Below are positions 52,721-61,699 of a stretch of DNA of 64,000 nucleotides, piece after piece. The DNA comes from Clostridium sp. UBA701 (GTDB lineage: Bacteria; Bacillota; Clostridia; Clostridiales; Clostridiaceae). The notes below the pieces were generated by a model. The model saw only the letters and a list, made by a program, of their open reading frames with translations. It made no database searches and had not been told where the DNA came from. Position numbers and translations under genes: made by a program. Every line of letters starts with the position of its first letter. The stretch's first letter is position 1. The stretch is from assembly GCA_002298125.1 (NCBI GenBank), contig DBMJ01000023.1:249-64248 (forward strand), given 5' to 3'.

Positions 52721-53236
52721 TTACTTTACTTCGTCAGCAAAAAGCTTCTTGAAGTTGTCATCTACTGCCTTATCAACCTTCTTTATTTCTTTAAAGGAAG
52801 GCTCGTCCTTATCGGATACAGGCATTACGATTTCATAAAGGTCAGTAGGTACCTTTTGAGCATCAAATACTACAACGTAATCCTTTTCAATTCTAGCACC
52901 ATTCTTGTTCTGATAATAAGTATATACCTTTGTGTTTGCAACAGCTATGTTATTGTCCTTTAGTGCTTTTTCTCTTATCTCAGTTGCCTTAGCTTTGTAA
53001 GCCTTAAATGCAGCAGAGTCAAGAATCTTTACAGTAGTGTTGCTGGTGTCATAGTAGAACTTGTCCTTGTTTCCAAGGTTGTCTAATATGTCTGTAAACA
53101 CAGCTACTTGTTTTGGCTTAAATTCTTCTGTTGCTGGCTTAGTTGTGTCAGTAGTCTTAGGCTCAGTCTTTGCTGCACAAGCAGTAAGAGATAATGCTAA
53201 AACCAAAGTCAAAGTTAATGATATTATTTTTTTCAT
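52721..53236 (-). CDS. Hypothetical lipoprotein
   Basis: A 171-residue protein with a clear lipoprotein signal (LVLALSLTACAAKTEP), so Cys 20 is the likely lipidated residue. A Thr/Lys-rich linker follows, then about 130 residues with alternating charges and no motif I recognise. A GGGG-rich site precedes the ATG. It is a single gene with no informative neighbours. Confidence 0.75.
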   Translation of the reverse strand: MKKIISLTLTLVLALSLTACAAKTEPKTTDTTKPATEEFKPKQVAVFTDILDNLGNKDKFYYDTSNTTVKILDSAAFKAYKAKATEIREKALKDNNIAVANTKVYTYYQNKNGARIEKDYVVVFDAQKVPTDLYEIVMPVSDKDEPSFKEIKKVDKAVDDNFKKLFADEVK

Positions 53237-53363
53237 TCTAATCCCCTCTTTCCATTTTGGTTTCCATGATTATTATAACACAGGTAAATATAATTTCAAG
53301 CGGTTTTGTAGCTTTTTATCCAAAATATAACTATTATTTCAATGAATTCTTTGCTATAAGTTG

Positions 53364-55034
53364 TTATTGAAGCATATCCTGCTTAATTATCTCCAAGGTC
53401 TTTTTTAATATGCTGTCATATTTCTTACGTTTTTCCCATCTGTTAGCTTCATTTATTTTCCCCTCCATACCCTCTTTTCTGTAAGATAAATAATCCTGAA
53501 GGGATTGCTCTACATAGACTTGTGGAGTTGTATGGGTTTCTTCATTGCAGGTTCCATCATCATTTAGTGCCATTTGCCAGGGGAATCGCATTATCAGGCC
53601 ACTATTGGGAAGCATAATAAGCCCAGGATCCATAGAAAGTCCGTCTCCTCCCGTGCAGGTTCCAACTAGTGTGGCAAAACCCATGGATTTTACGCAGACA
53701 GCAAAGCTCTCTGCTGCAGAATATACATAACCATCCACCAGCAGGTATATTTTCCCGTTAAAATCTACTCTGTTTGCTGGTACTATAGTATCCTTAAAGC
53801 TTACAAACCTCTTAAATTCACTATATACTTCCTTTGGATAGTTATTATTTGAGGGTAGATTGTCTATGGGATAGGTATATTTATAATAGTCTCCAAACCT
53901 TCCTTCAAAAAGCCTTTTACTAAAGCTCCCGCCCTTTAAAAGCACATAATTTTCTATGGTTTTCTCTTCTTTAATAAGTGGCTTAATCAAATTGTTAATC
54001 CAATAGTTAGTGCTTCCTCCCCCATTGCCTCTTATATCAATTATCAAGTAGGGATAGTCTTTAACACTGCACAGAAAATCATAAATCTTCATTCTATCAG
54101 AGTACTCATTTAAGGTATCCATGGAAGCCACATAAATATAAGCAACCTTCTTATCCTCTAGCTTAATTAGCTCAAGATTTTCTCTTTTTTCTATAGCCTC
54201 ACCATTATTATTAGCATAAAAATTGGCACCCATTTCGGATTTTACCTTTACTTCATATTCCCCAGCAGCACCCATTAAGGTTAATTCCATTTCAGCAGGC
54301 CCCTCTGTGTCTAAGTATAGAGTAGGCAAATTCAGCTTTTTACGCTTTTCATCATACTGAAGATAGTACTTATCCGTTAAGGAGGACACATATTCATCAA
54401 TGGCCCTGCCATTTACCTTAATTAGTATATCCCCCTCTTCTATACTATTCTGTTCTCTAAGATTTCCATCATCTATTACTGCATACTTTCCTTCTATATA
54501 CCTAAAAAGAATAGGTATTCCATAGTAGCTGTATTTTCTTGATAATACAGTGTACCAATATGGATATTTTTCTACAGCCATTTTATTCTTTAATACCGAG
54601 CTCCAATCATCCATATAGACTTCCACTCTGTCACAGTATACTTTCTTAAACTCCTGGTAAGTAATTGGATCCAATATATGAGTATGACCATTTTGCATAA
54701 GGCTCACTATTTTATTTAAAGCAAGATAATATTCCATGTCATCCTTTGTGCTTGTAATCATTGCTTCAAATTCTTTCTTCTGTTTTCTCCAATCATAGCC
54801 TGTTTTTCTCTGAACCACCTGAAAATAGGGGTAATTTTCATCCACAATTTTATAAAGATATCTAAAATCCTCCAACTTTTCCTTAGAGGTGAGCTCTTTA
54901 TTGTAGAGCCTAGAGGAATATGCATAAGCTGTGGCACTGTCATCTTTAGAAAAACCGGTAAGGAAGGCTCCTAAAGATATTATGAAGCAGGAAAGAGTTA
55001 TGATTAAAATATAGGACTTTTTTCTTATATCCAT
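53364..55034 (-). CDS. S41-family (C-terminal processing-like) peptidase
   Basis: A 556-residue exported protease. A signal or anchor helix (about 8-26) is followed by an N-terminal helical domain, a PDZ-like segment (EGDILIKVNGRAIDEYV) and the S41 core. The core has LIIDIRGNGGGSTNYW and catalytic Ser in YVYSAAESFAVCVKS. The end of the core is VGTCTGGDGLSMDPGLI. Its substrate is unknown. ATG 55034 follows AAGGAGAG; a start seven codons upstream lacks a site. Confidence 0.85.
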   Translation of the reverse strand: MDIRKKSYILIITLSCFIISLGAFLTGFSKDDSATAYAYSSRLYNKELTSKEKLEDFRYLYKIVDENYPYFQVVQRKTGYDWRKQKKEFEAMITSTKDDMEYYLALNKIVSLMQNGHTHILDPITYQEFKKVYCDRVEVYMDDWSSVLKNKMAVEKYPYWYTVLSRKYSYYGIPILFRYIEGKYAVIDDGNLREQNSIEEGDILIKVNGRAIDEYVSSLTDKYYLQYDEKRKKLNLPTLYLDTEGPAEMELTLMGAAGEYEVKVKSEMGANFYANNNGEAIEKRENLELIKLEDKKVAYIYVASMDTLNEYSDRMKIYDFLCSVKDYPYLIIDIRGNGGGSTNYWINNLIKPLIKEEKTIENYVLLKGGSFSKRLFEGRFGDYYKYTYPIDNLPSNNNYPKEVYSEFKRFVSFKDTIVPANRVDFNGKIYLLVDGYVYSAAESFAVCVKSMGFATLVGTCTGGDGLSMDPGLIMLPNSGLIMRFPWQMALNDDGTCNEETHTTPQVYVEQSLQDYLSYRKEGMEGKINEANRWEKRKKYDSILKKTLEIIKQDMLQ

Positions 55035-55172
55035 ATTTACTCTCCTTGTGAGCAACTTAAGTATGAGCTTTTAATTAATTATACCATTTAATGTATATAA
55101 ATAATATAAAATTTGGATATTATTCAAGAAAAAAGACTCGAATAATCGAGTCGTAGTATGTTTATTATAAGC

Positions 55173-55373
55173 TTAGGTTCTCATTTTAAATTCCTGAGAA
55201 CATTTTGGACAAGTAACCACTATATTACCTTGCTTTCTCGGCAGTCTCAACTTTTGCTGACAACTTGGGCAGGATATTATTTTATAATGTTTCCACTGTT
55301 TTATGTTCTTTTGCAGCTTATTTAGATTATTACTTAATTTATATTGTAGTTCGCCAATAAAATTTGCTTTCAA
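55173..55373 (-). CDS. Small zinc-ribbon protein
   Basis: A 66-residue protein. The N-terminal half is a basic helix (LQYKLSNNLNKLQKNIKQW). The C-terminal half is a zinc ribbon: CPSC, 17 residues, then CPKC. TTG 55373 is chosen because GGAGG lies 8 bases upstream; a GTG start six codons earlier precedes the site. It may bind nucleic acid; its role is unknown. Confidence 0.65.
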   Translation of the reverse strand: MKANFIGELQYKLSNNLNKLQKNIKQWKHYKIISCPSCQQKLRLPRKQGNIVVTCPKCSQEFKMRT

Positions 55374-55492
55374 AGTTACAATCCTCCACACTCACATTTT
55401 CTTATGCATTGTTTTGCCCGCCTATTTTGTCATCTACAGTATATTCTAATACATATTTGTGAGTTTTATTATAAACTCTTTGTAAACAATTT

Positions 55493-56947
55493 TTAAAATA
55501 GCTTTGCAAGTCTTTTTGAAAGACGGAGAAGTCTATCATTATATGGGAACCAGTTTAGCTCCCGATTTTTCCTTCCTGAGCACTCTAAAGTGGACACCAC
55601 GTGAGTAAAGGTCATAAGCCCCTCTCTTCCATGATACCTACCCATACCGCTTTGCTTTACTCCTCCAAAGGGCAGGTTCATATTGGCTACAGAAACAATC
55701 ACATCATTTATGCATACACTGCCGCTTTCAAGCTTTGAAGCTACTCTTCTGGCCTTAATCATATCTCTGCTCCATACAGAGGCATTTAATCCAAAGGTGC
55801 TGTTGTTAGCCTTAGTAATGGCTTCCTCTTCAGTTTTAAAGCTCACTATAGGAAGCACCGGTCCAAAGGTCTCCTCCACCATAATCCTCATATCCATTGA
55901 CACATTGGTAAGTATGGTGGGTGGTATGAAATTATCCTCCTTAGGAAGCCCTCCTATGCAGAGTGTGGCACCCTTTTCTAGAGCATCCTTTATATGCTCC
56001 TCCACTATTTTCTTTTGAAGCTTAGTGGTCATGGAGCCAATATCTGCTCCTCCCGGACCTTGACGCAGCTTTCTTGTTTTTTCAACTGCCAGCTTTACAA
56101 ATTCATGGAAGACCTTTTCCTGCACATATACCCTTTCCACAGCCATACATGTCTGTCCAGAATTTGAAAAACCTCCCCACAGTGCACCGTTTACTGCTCT
56201 TTCAATATTTGCATCCTCAAATACAAGCATGGGGTCCTTGCCTCCAAGCTCTAGCTCAATAGGAATCAAATGCTCTGCAGCCTTTGACATAATCCTCTTA
56301 CCTGTAGCTACAGAACCCGTAAAAAATATCTTGTCTGGCTTGGAATCAACTAGTGCCTCTCCAGTTTCTCTTCCACCCTGAACAACCTGTACTACCCCCT
56401 CTGGGAAACCTCCTTTTTCCAAGGTTTTCTCTATAAGAATACCAGTGTAGGCAGTGGCCTCTGAGGGCTTTAACACCACTGTGTTTCCTGCAATAAGAGC
56501 AGAAATAACTGGAATTAGCGCTAACTGATAGGGATAGTTCCAAGGAGATATTACTGCAACAACTCCTATGCTCTTATAGGTTATATTTGAACGATGTCCA
56601 AAAAGTGATAGCGGAGTAGAAACTCTTTTCCCTCTTAGCATCTTTTCTGCATTTTTTCTATAATATTTTAATGCATCTATTACTGTAAATATTTCTGTAA
56701 CATAGGCCTCTACCTTAGGCTTTCCAGTATCTGCACTTATGCCCTCTGCCAAGCTTTCCCCCTCTGCTATAAGATACTCCTCTATCCTTTTCATATAGGT
56801 AAGCCTGTCTCTTACAGTGAAGTCACTCCATTTTGCAAAGGCTGTTCTTGCTTTTATCACTGCAGAGTCTACCTCAGCTGCAGTTGTCTCTATAATTTCC
56901 CCGAGCTTCTCTCCTGTGGCTGGGTTTTCCATAAATATTGTACCCAT
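55493..56947 (-). CDS. NAD(P)-dependent aldehyde dehydrogenase
   Basis: A 484-residue aldehyde dehydrogenase. The catalytic Cys is in FSNSGQTCMAVERVYV, the general base Glu in PIELELGGKDPM, and the cofactor segment in FTGSVATGKRIM. The N-terminal VISPWNYPYQLAL is typical. The C-terminus is extended and basic (RLLRLSKRLAKL), which may attach it to membrane, so fatty aldehydes are a possible substrate. ATG 56947 follows AGGAGGTGA; the longer frame lacks a site. Confidence 0.9.
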   Translation of the reverse strand: MGTIFMENPATGEKLGEIIETTAAEVDSAVIKARTAFAKWSDFTVRDRLTYMKRIEEYLIAEGESLAEGISADTGKPKVEAYVTEIFTVIDALKYYRKNAEKMLRGKRVSTPLSLFGHRSNITYKSIGVVAVISPWNYPYQLALIPVISALIAGNTVVLKPSEATAYTGILIEKTLEKGGFPEGVVQVVQGGRETGEALVDSKPDKIFFTGSVATGKRIMSKAAEHLIPIELELGGKDPMLVFEDANIERAVNGALWGGFSNSGQTCMAVERVYVQEKVFHEFVKLAVEKTRKLRQGPGGADIGSMTTKLQKKIVEEHIKDALEKGATLCIGGLPKEDNFIPPTILTNVSMDMRIMVEETFGPVLPIVSFKTEEEAITKANNSTFGLNASVWSRDMIKARRVASKLESGSVCINDVIVSVANMNLPFGGVKQSGMGRYHGREGLMTFTHVVSTLECSGRKNRELNWFPYNDRLLRLSKRLAKLF

Positions 56948-57126
56948 ATTTTCACCTCCTAGGTTAACAATTATATTTACCATTATAAACCTTAGTGGGA
57001 TCTTTTTCTACATTTCTCATAATTACTATTATCATACACGCCCTTTTCCACAGGCCTCTTTTTAAATTATTTTCCTAGTGCTATACTAAACTAGAACTAA
57101 TAATTTAGACTTTGGAGGTATAAGGT

Positions 57127-57645
57127 ATGAAATCAAGTGTAAACAAACTAATTAAATCTGCTCTCTTTCTTGCAATAGCTATAGTGTTCCAAGCTATTGG
57201 ACGTGCTTATCCACAGCTTGGTCAGTTTTTTACCGGTTCAGTGGTAAATGCAGTGCTGCTCATAGCCTGTGCAGTGTGTGGAACTGGCTGGGCCGTAGCC
57301 GTAGGCTGTGTTACTCCCATATTAGCAGGACTTATAGGACAGCTTCCACCTCCCCTTCTCCCCTTTATTCCCTTTATAGCTATAGGAAATGCCATAATAA
57401 TTCTCTGTTATGGAGCCACTAAAAACCTTGATGGTATAAAGAGCTATGCTGGAATTCTTCCAGGAGCTCTACTTAAATATGGTTTCTTAGCCCTCTCAGC
57501 TCAAAAGCTGGCAGGACTTTTTGGCATCAAGCTTCCAAAGGCAGTAATAGGACTTATGGGAATGCCTCAGCTAATCACTGCATTAATTGGAGGAGTAATA
57601 GCTTTTATAATACTAACTGCCTTAAAAAAGAGAAAATTAGTATAG
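57127..57645 (+). CDS. ECF transporter S component (substrate unknown)
   Basis: A 172-residue protein with five or six TM helices. The N-terminal SALFLAIAIVFQAIGRAYPQ and the Pro/Gly-rich PPLLPFIPFIAIGNAIIILC resemble vitamin-type S components. It would need the general EcfAAT module, which is not in the window. GGAGGT precedes the ATG. No riboswitch is seen upstream, so the vitamin cannot be named. Confidence 0.7.
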   Translation: MKSSVNKLIKSALFLAIAIVFQAIGRAYPQLGQFFTGSVVNAVLLIACAVCGTGWAVAVGCVTPILAGLIGQLPPPLLPFIPFIAIGNAIIILCYGATKNLDGIKSYAGILPGALLKYGFLALSAQKLAGLFGIKLPKAVIGLMGMPQLITALIGGVIAFIILTALKKRKLV

Positions 57646-57714
57646 AAATATCACATATTCCTCCTCATTACATAAAATATTATTGTAGTGAAAATTGATG
57701 GAGGATATTACAGA

Positions 57715-58281
57715 ATGGATCCAGAAATGATACCTAGCTGTGCAACTTGCATCTACGGAAAAATGAAAATGTGTCCATATCTTATGTACTATGAGCAAAT
57801 GATGGATATGCCGGATATGATGCCCTGCATGCCTCATATAATGGCTAAACCCATGCCAATGCCAGCTCCAATGCCTGTTCCAATGCCAGCTCCAATGCCA
57901 GAACCTGAACCCGCTCCAGCTCCAGCCCCAGCCCCGGAGGAGACCAATATAATGGGGATGAATGAGATGCTTGGCAGCGGAGGCACCGGCATAAAGAACA
58001 TTATGGGTATAGATATGGACAGGTATATGAGAGAATATCAGTATGATGATGTAATTTCATCAGCAGAAGAAAGGCTCATGAGAGGAGAAGAATTAGAGGA
58101 ACTAGATTTTGAAGACAATGATGATGAAACAAGAGCACCCATAGAGTTAGAAAAGATTATGAAAATTATAGAGCGAAAGCATCCCATGATCTATAACAAG
58201 CTTTGCTTCTATGGTATGTCGGAGGATACAGCAAAAAGAGTCGTAAGAAGAATGATTTATTTAACTCTCCTATATATCTAG
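57715..58281 (+). CDS. Met/Pro-rich, Cys-containing protein (spore-coat-like)
   Basis: A 188-residue protein I do not recognise. The N-terminus is Cys/Met-rich (SCATCIYGKMKMCPYLMYY). A low-complexity block of MPMPAP and EPAPAP repeats covers about residues 46-80. The C-terminal 85 residues are acidic then helical. ATG 57715 follows GGAGG by 9 bases; GTG 57688 is the longer alternative. Composition is like some spore coat or surface proteins, which is only a suggestion. A terminator follows. Confidence 0.65.
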   Translation: MDPEMIPSCATCIYGKMKMCPYLMYYEQMMDMPDMMPCMPHIMAKPMPMPAPMPVPMPAPMPEPEPAPAPAPAPEETNIMGMNEMLGSGGTGIKNIMGIDMDRYMREYQYDDVISSAEERLMRGEELEELDFEDNDDETRAPIELEKIMKIIERKHPMIYNKLCFYGMSEDTAKRVVRRMIYLTLLYI

Positions 58282-58340
58282 TATATTTTTCGTATTATTG
58301 CACATAATTATAATATTGTGTAGGGTTTAATGTTATTTTT

Positions 58341-58365
58341 CACCGCTTAGGCGGTGATTTTTTTT
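58341..58365 (+). terminator. Intrinsic terminator
   Basis: CACCGC-TTAG-GCGGTG then ATTTTTTTT, downstream of the Met/Pro-rich gene. Confidence 0.9.
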
Positions 58366-58439
58366 ATTTATAATAAGTGCAAAGCTCTATGGTATATTAT
58401 ATAATTTTATTGTATAAGCTAATTAGAGGAGGGGTTAAC

Positions 58440-58940
58440 ATGTCCATAGACTTTATAACAAATCTTGAAGCTGCAATGAAATACTTACATACACAAGGAG
58501 CTTTTCTTACAGCGAAGGATAAGGAAAGAGTAAACACCATGACTATAAGCTGGGGAAATATAGGCTTTCAATGGAACAAGCCGATATTTACAGTATTAGT
58601 GCGAAAATCTAGATATACCTATGAGCTCATTGAAAACAGTGGAGATTTCACTGTGAGCATACCACTTAAGGAAACACTTAAGGATGCTCTTCTCTTCTGC
58701 GGAACAAAATCCGGAAGAGATGTTGATAAATTTACACAATGTAATCTTACATTAGAACCCTCTAAAGAGGTATGTACTCCTATAATAGGCAATTGTGAGC
58801 TGCATTATGAATGCAGGATAGTTTACAAGCAGGCTATGGATAAGACCTTCCTGCTGCCAGAAATAATGCAGAGCTCCTATAGCTCAGATGATTATCACAC
58901 CCTATATTACGGAGAGATTGTAGCCTGCTACAAAAAATAG
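58440..58940 (+). CDS. Flavin reductase-like FMN-binding protein
   Basis: A 166-residue protein of the flavin reductase/flavoredoxin family. The FMN-binding split barrel shows NTMTISWGNIGFQWNKPIFT and VRKSRYTYELIENSGDFTVS. A Cys in LFCGTKSGRD is common in the clostridial members. It may reduce flavin or act in electron transfer. ATG 58440 follows GGAGGGG; the longer frame has no site. Confidence 0.88.
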   Translation: MSIDFITNLEAAMKYLHTQGAFLTAKDKERVNTMTISWGNIGFQWNKPIFTVLVRKSRYTYELIENSGDFTVSIPLKETLKDALLFCGTKSGRDVDKFTQCNLTLEPSKEVCTPIIGNCELHYECRIVYKQAMDKTFLLPEIMQSSYSSDDYHTLYYGEIVACYKK

Positions 58941-58943
58941 ATA

Positions 58944-58972
58944 AAACAGCAGTTTTTCAACTGCTGTTTTTT
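58944..58972. terminator. Bidirectional terminator
   Basis: AAACAGCAG and CTGCTGTTT form a 9-bp stem with an 8-nt loop, followed by TTT. It lies between two convergent genes. Confidence 0.85.
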
Positions 58973-58979
58973 GCTGGCT

Positions 58980-60143
58980 TTAACCCCTTTCATGAGGGCA
59001 GTTACAATACTTTTCCTTTTTATGCTGGTACATTTCTCTATCTGCTATATTTAGCAGTTCAGAATCTATGTGAGTGGTATCACTATCTATAGGACATACT
59101 CCATAACAAAAATCTATGGTTATATCTAGTAAGTCTATCTCCCTGACTTTTTCTCTAAGCCTTTCCATTCTTTCCACGGCATGCTCTTTAGTACAATCTA
59201 AGAAGAGTATAACAAACTCATCTCCTGACATTCTGGCAAGTAAATCCGTCTTCCTAATGTTATCACTTAGTACCAAGCTAAATTCCTGCAGGGCCTTATC
59301 TCCCATGTTATGTCCGTGAGTATCGTTAATTTTTTTAAAATCATTTAAATCAAGTAATACTAGACAAGCAGTTCCCTTATATCTCTCTATTCTGTCTAGT
59401 TCTCTATTAAAGAGCTGTTTAAAGTATCTTCTATTGTATAGTGCTGTTAGCTCATCATAGTTTGCTAAATAATTTAGCTTATGCTTTACCAAGGCATTTT
59501 TTAATACAAGCTGAAATTCATTTTTAATATGATCCACAGTAATTAAATCCTCTGCTGAAAATATTCTCTGGGAGGATGTACTATCTATGTTTAAAAGACC
59601 AACAAGCTTATCATCTATATAGATGGGAGCACTTATAGTACAGGATAAATCTAAGGCAGAAAAATCCTTTAGAAAATTGATTTTATCCCTGCTTACATGC
59701 TTTTCATCAAATTTAACAGGGTTTACTATTATAGCTGTTTCCTTAAGATTATTTATTTGGTATAGAAACAGTTCTTCTTTTTTTAGTGCCAGATTCTTTA
59801 AGTCCTCAGAAAATCCCACCAATGCCTTGAAGTGAAATAAGTGATCCTCCTCCTCCATAAGAAAGCTGCCCTTACATGCTCCCTCAATAAGCTTTATTCC
59901 TGTGCTTATTATTATGTCAAAAGCTTCTTCTGCGTCCTCAGTCTTGCTGACCTTGTCTCCCATGGCATATAGTATTTCTTTTATGTGCTGCATCCTCTTC
60001 ATTTTCTCTTTTACACTGCTTAAAGTGTAAAGGGAAAAGACAAGACCTAAGGTTACAGCAAGGCCATATAAAAGCATCCAATAATTAATACTATTTAAAC
60101 CACTCAACCCTAACACTCCAATACCATAAATTTTACATGGCAT
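58980..60143 (-). CDS. GAF-GGDEF diguanylate cyclase
   Basis: A 387-residue protein. One TM helix near the N-terminus (YWMLLYGLAVTLGLVFSLYT), a GAF domain (about 60-205) and a GGDEF domain (215-375) with LARMSGDEFVILF. The variant SGDEF is usually active. The substrate-binding LNDFKKINDTHGHNMGD is intact. There is no EAL domain. The very C-terminus has a CNCPH segment. No strong ribosome-binding site is seen, so the start is uncertain. Confidence 0.85.
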   Translation of the reverse strand: MPCKIYGIGVLGLSGLNSINYWMLLYGLAVTLGLVFSLYTLSSVKEKMKRMQHIKEILYAMGDKVSKTEDAEEAFDIIISTGIKLIEGACKGSFLMEEEDHLFHFKALVGFSEDLKNLALKKEELFLYQINNLKETAIIVNPVKFDEKHVSRDKINFLKDFSALDLSCTISAPIYIDDKLVGLLNIDSTSSQRIFSAEDLITVDHIKNEFQLVLKNALVKHKLNYLANYDELTALYNRRYFKQLFNRELDRIERYKGTACLVLLDLNDFKKINDTHGHNMGDKALQEFSLVLSDNIRKTDLLARMSGDEFVILFLDCTKEHAVERMERLREKVREIDLLDITIDFCYGVCPIDSDTTHIDSELLNIADREMYQHKKEKYCNCPHERG

Positions 60144-60312
60144 AATTTTTGTAATTTATACTTTAAATTATAAAGTCTTTGTGCGGCTTTTACAACTGAA
60201 TTGGATTAGTATTTTGGGGTACTCGTATATTTTTTATGATTTTTTGAAGGATGTATAACCTCTACCTGCAATGGTAATAACTAAAATATATCTTTAAAGG
60301 AGAGATGTAGCT

Positions 60313-60504
60313 ATGTTAGGAACTATTGTAGATATTAATGCTGCTGAAGCCTATGTGCTCATGCCAGATGGAACCATAAAAAACATTACTTTAGGAAGCC
60401 TTCCTTCAAAGGTTTGTCTAGGTGATGCCATTGATTTAAATTCACTATACAGTATTCCCTCAAGAGATGTATATGAGGATAGGTTTAAAAATTCCATACT
60501 GTAG
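60313..60504 (+). CDS. Small protein of unknown function
   Basis: A 63-residue protein starting MLGTIVDINAAEAYVLMPDG and ending VYEDRFKNSIL. The first 45 residues look like a small beta barrel (IKNITLGSLPSKVCLGDAID), similar in feel to single-domain OB or SH3-like proteins. AAAGGAGAG lies 9 bases before the ATG. It precedes the thiamine riboswitch unit but has a separate role as far as can be seen. Confidence 0.65.
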   Translation: MLGTIVDINAAEAYVLMPDGTIKNITLGSLPSKVCLGDAIDLNSLYSIPSRDVYEDRFKNSIL

Positions 60505-60531
60505 TAAAATTGAAAATATTATGAGTTTTTA

Positions 60532-60560
60532 TTGATAAATAAACCCAGATGTATTATAAT
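60532..60560 (+). promoter_or_regulatory. Promoter of the TPP-riboswitch/thiT unit
   Basis: TTGATA (60532-60537), 17-base spacer, TATAAT (60555-60560). The transcript would begin near 60567, about a dozen bases before the aptamer. Confidence 0.8.
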
Positions 60561-60579
60561 GAGTGGGTAAAATAAATAC

Positions 60580-60682
60580 GGTGCTAGGGGTGCCTTACAA
60601 GGCTGAGAGATGAAAATTACATTTTCCTATTTTCATTAACCCTCATACCTGATCTGGATAATACCAGCGTAGGAAAGCTATA
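60580..60682 (+). promoter_or_regulatory. TPP (THI-box) riboswitch
   Basis: Core elements in order: GCTAGGGGTGCC, GGCTGAGAGATG, ACCCTCATACCTGATCTGG and ATACCAGCGTAGGAAAGC. These are the conserved THI-box segments that bind thiamine pyrophosphate. A terminator hairpin follows at 60696, so high TPP should shut off thiT by early termination. Confidence 0.96.
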
Positions 60683-60695
60683 ATTATGATAATTT

Positions 60696-60729
60696 AAAGC
60701 TCTATTCTTACGGGAATAGAGCTTTTTTA
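60696..60729 (+). terminator. Riboswitch-controlled terminator
   Basis: AAAGCTCTATTC and GAATAGAGCTTT form a 12-bp stem, then TTTTTAT. The 3' aptamer end lies 13 bases upstream, close enough for an anti-terminator to form with it. Confidence 0.88.
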
Positions 60730-60770
60730 TTACATAGGCATGCTTCTTGGCACAAAAGGAGGTCTTTTTC

Positions 60771-61403
60771 ATGGAAAAAATATCACTGTACAAAAATTGG
60801 TTAACCCTTATTTCAAATCCCGTGTCTTTAGCGGCAGTGGGTGGGGTACTAATACTCATTCTGGTGTTAGTAAAGGTAAGTAAGGTGAAAATCACCACCA
60901 GGATGATAACACATATTGGACTTGCTCTTGCCTTGGCTACTATACTTCATATGTTTAAGATAACTGAGCTACCTCAAGGTGGCAGCGTTACCCTTGGAAG
61001 CATGGCTCCAATCATTTTTATGGGTCTTGTATATGGACCTGAAATTGGACTTTTGACTGGATTGCTATTTGGTATAATAAATCTCATTATAGGGCCCTTC
61101 ATAGTTCACCCTGTACAGGTGCTCTTTGATTATCCTCTTGCCTTCATGGCACTAGGCTGCAGTGGTTTCTTAAGAAAGAATAAATATATTGCTACAGTAG
61201 TATGTGTGCTGGGAAGATTTATCTGTCATTACATTTCAGGTATAGTTTTCTTTGCAGAGTTTGCAGGAGATACCTCTCCTTATATATATTCTCTCGTATA
61301 CAATGGAAGCTTCCTGGCAGTAGAAGGACTTATCTGTCTTGTGATAATTGGAGTGCTGCCAATAAATAGAATAATATCTGCCATATCACCAGAAAAAATG
61401 TAA
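60771..61403 (+). CDS. thiT: Thiamine ECF transporter S component ThiT
   Basis: A 210-residue membrane protein of the ThiT/YuaJ family. Six helices; GGSVTLGSMAPIIFMGLVYG and the later FICHYISGIVFF with YSLVYNGSFL match the thiamine-binding segments. It takes up thiamine with the shared ECF module. ATG 60771 lies 7 bases after AAAGGAGGT; the longer frame starts within a less likely region. The TPP riboswitch just upstream confirms the substrate. Confidence 0.94.
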   Translation: MEKISLYKNWLTLISNPVSLAAVGGVLILILVLVKVSKVKITTRMITHIGLALALATILHMFKITELPQGGSVTLGSMAPIIFMGLVYGPEIGLLTGLLFGIINLIIGPFIVHPVQVLFDYPLAFMALGCSGFLRKNKYIATVVCVLGRFICHYISGIVFFAEFAGDTSPYIYSLVYNGSFLAVEGLICLVIIGVLPINRIISAISPEKM

Positions 61404-61406
61404 AAC

Positions 61407-61443
61407 AAAGCCCTCAGCTTTAGGTACTTAAAGCTGAGGGCTT
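61407..61443. terminator. Bidirectional terminator
   Basis: AAAGCCCTCAGCTTTA and TAAAGCTGAGGGCTTT form a very stable stem of about 15 bp between convergent thiT and ferredoxin genes. Confidence 0.9.
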
Positions 61444-61450
61444 TATTATG

Positions 61451-61639
61451 TTATTCTATGGAAATAGCATTTACAGGACAGCTTACTTCTGCTTCCTTTG
61501 CAGAATCCTCGCTTCCCTGTGGAACTGGATCTGCTATAACTCCAGCCTTTCCATCATCTTGCATCTCAAAAACCTCACTGCATATAGATGGACATAATCC
61601 ACAGCCAATACAGGTTTCCTTATCAACTAAAGCCTTCAT
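61451..61639 (-). CDS. Single-cluster [4Fe-4S] ferredoxin
   Basis: A 62-residue ferredoxin. CIGCGLCPSIC gives the first three ligands (C-x2-C-x2-C) and CPVNAISIE the fourth; an extra Cys in PSIC is typical of this one-cluster type. It carries one electron in clostridial redox reactions. A GGAGGTG-type site lies upstream of the ATG. It is monocistronic. Confidence 0.94.
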   Translation of the reverse strand: MKALVDKETCIGCGLCPSICSEVFEMQDDGKAGVIADPVPQGSEDSAKEAEVSCPVNAISIE

Positions 61640-61699
61640 AACTAAACACCTCCATAATATATACCTATATTTTAACCTTAAGCTAAAAGGTTATTCATA

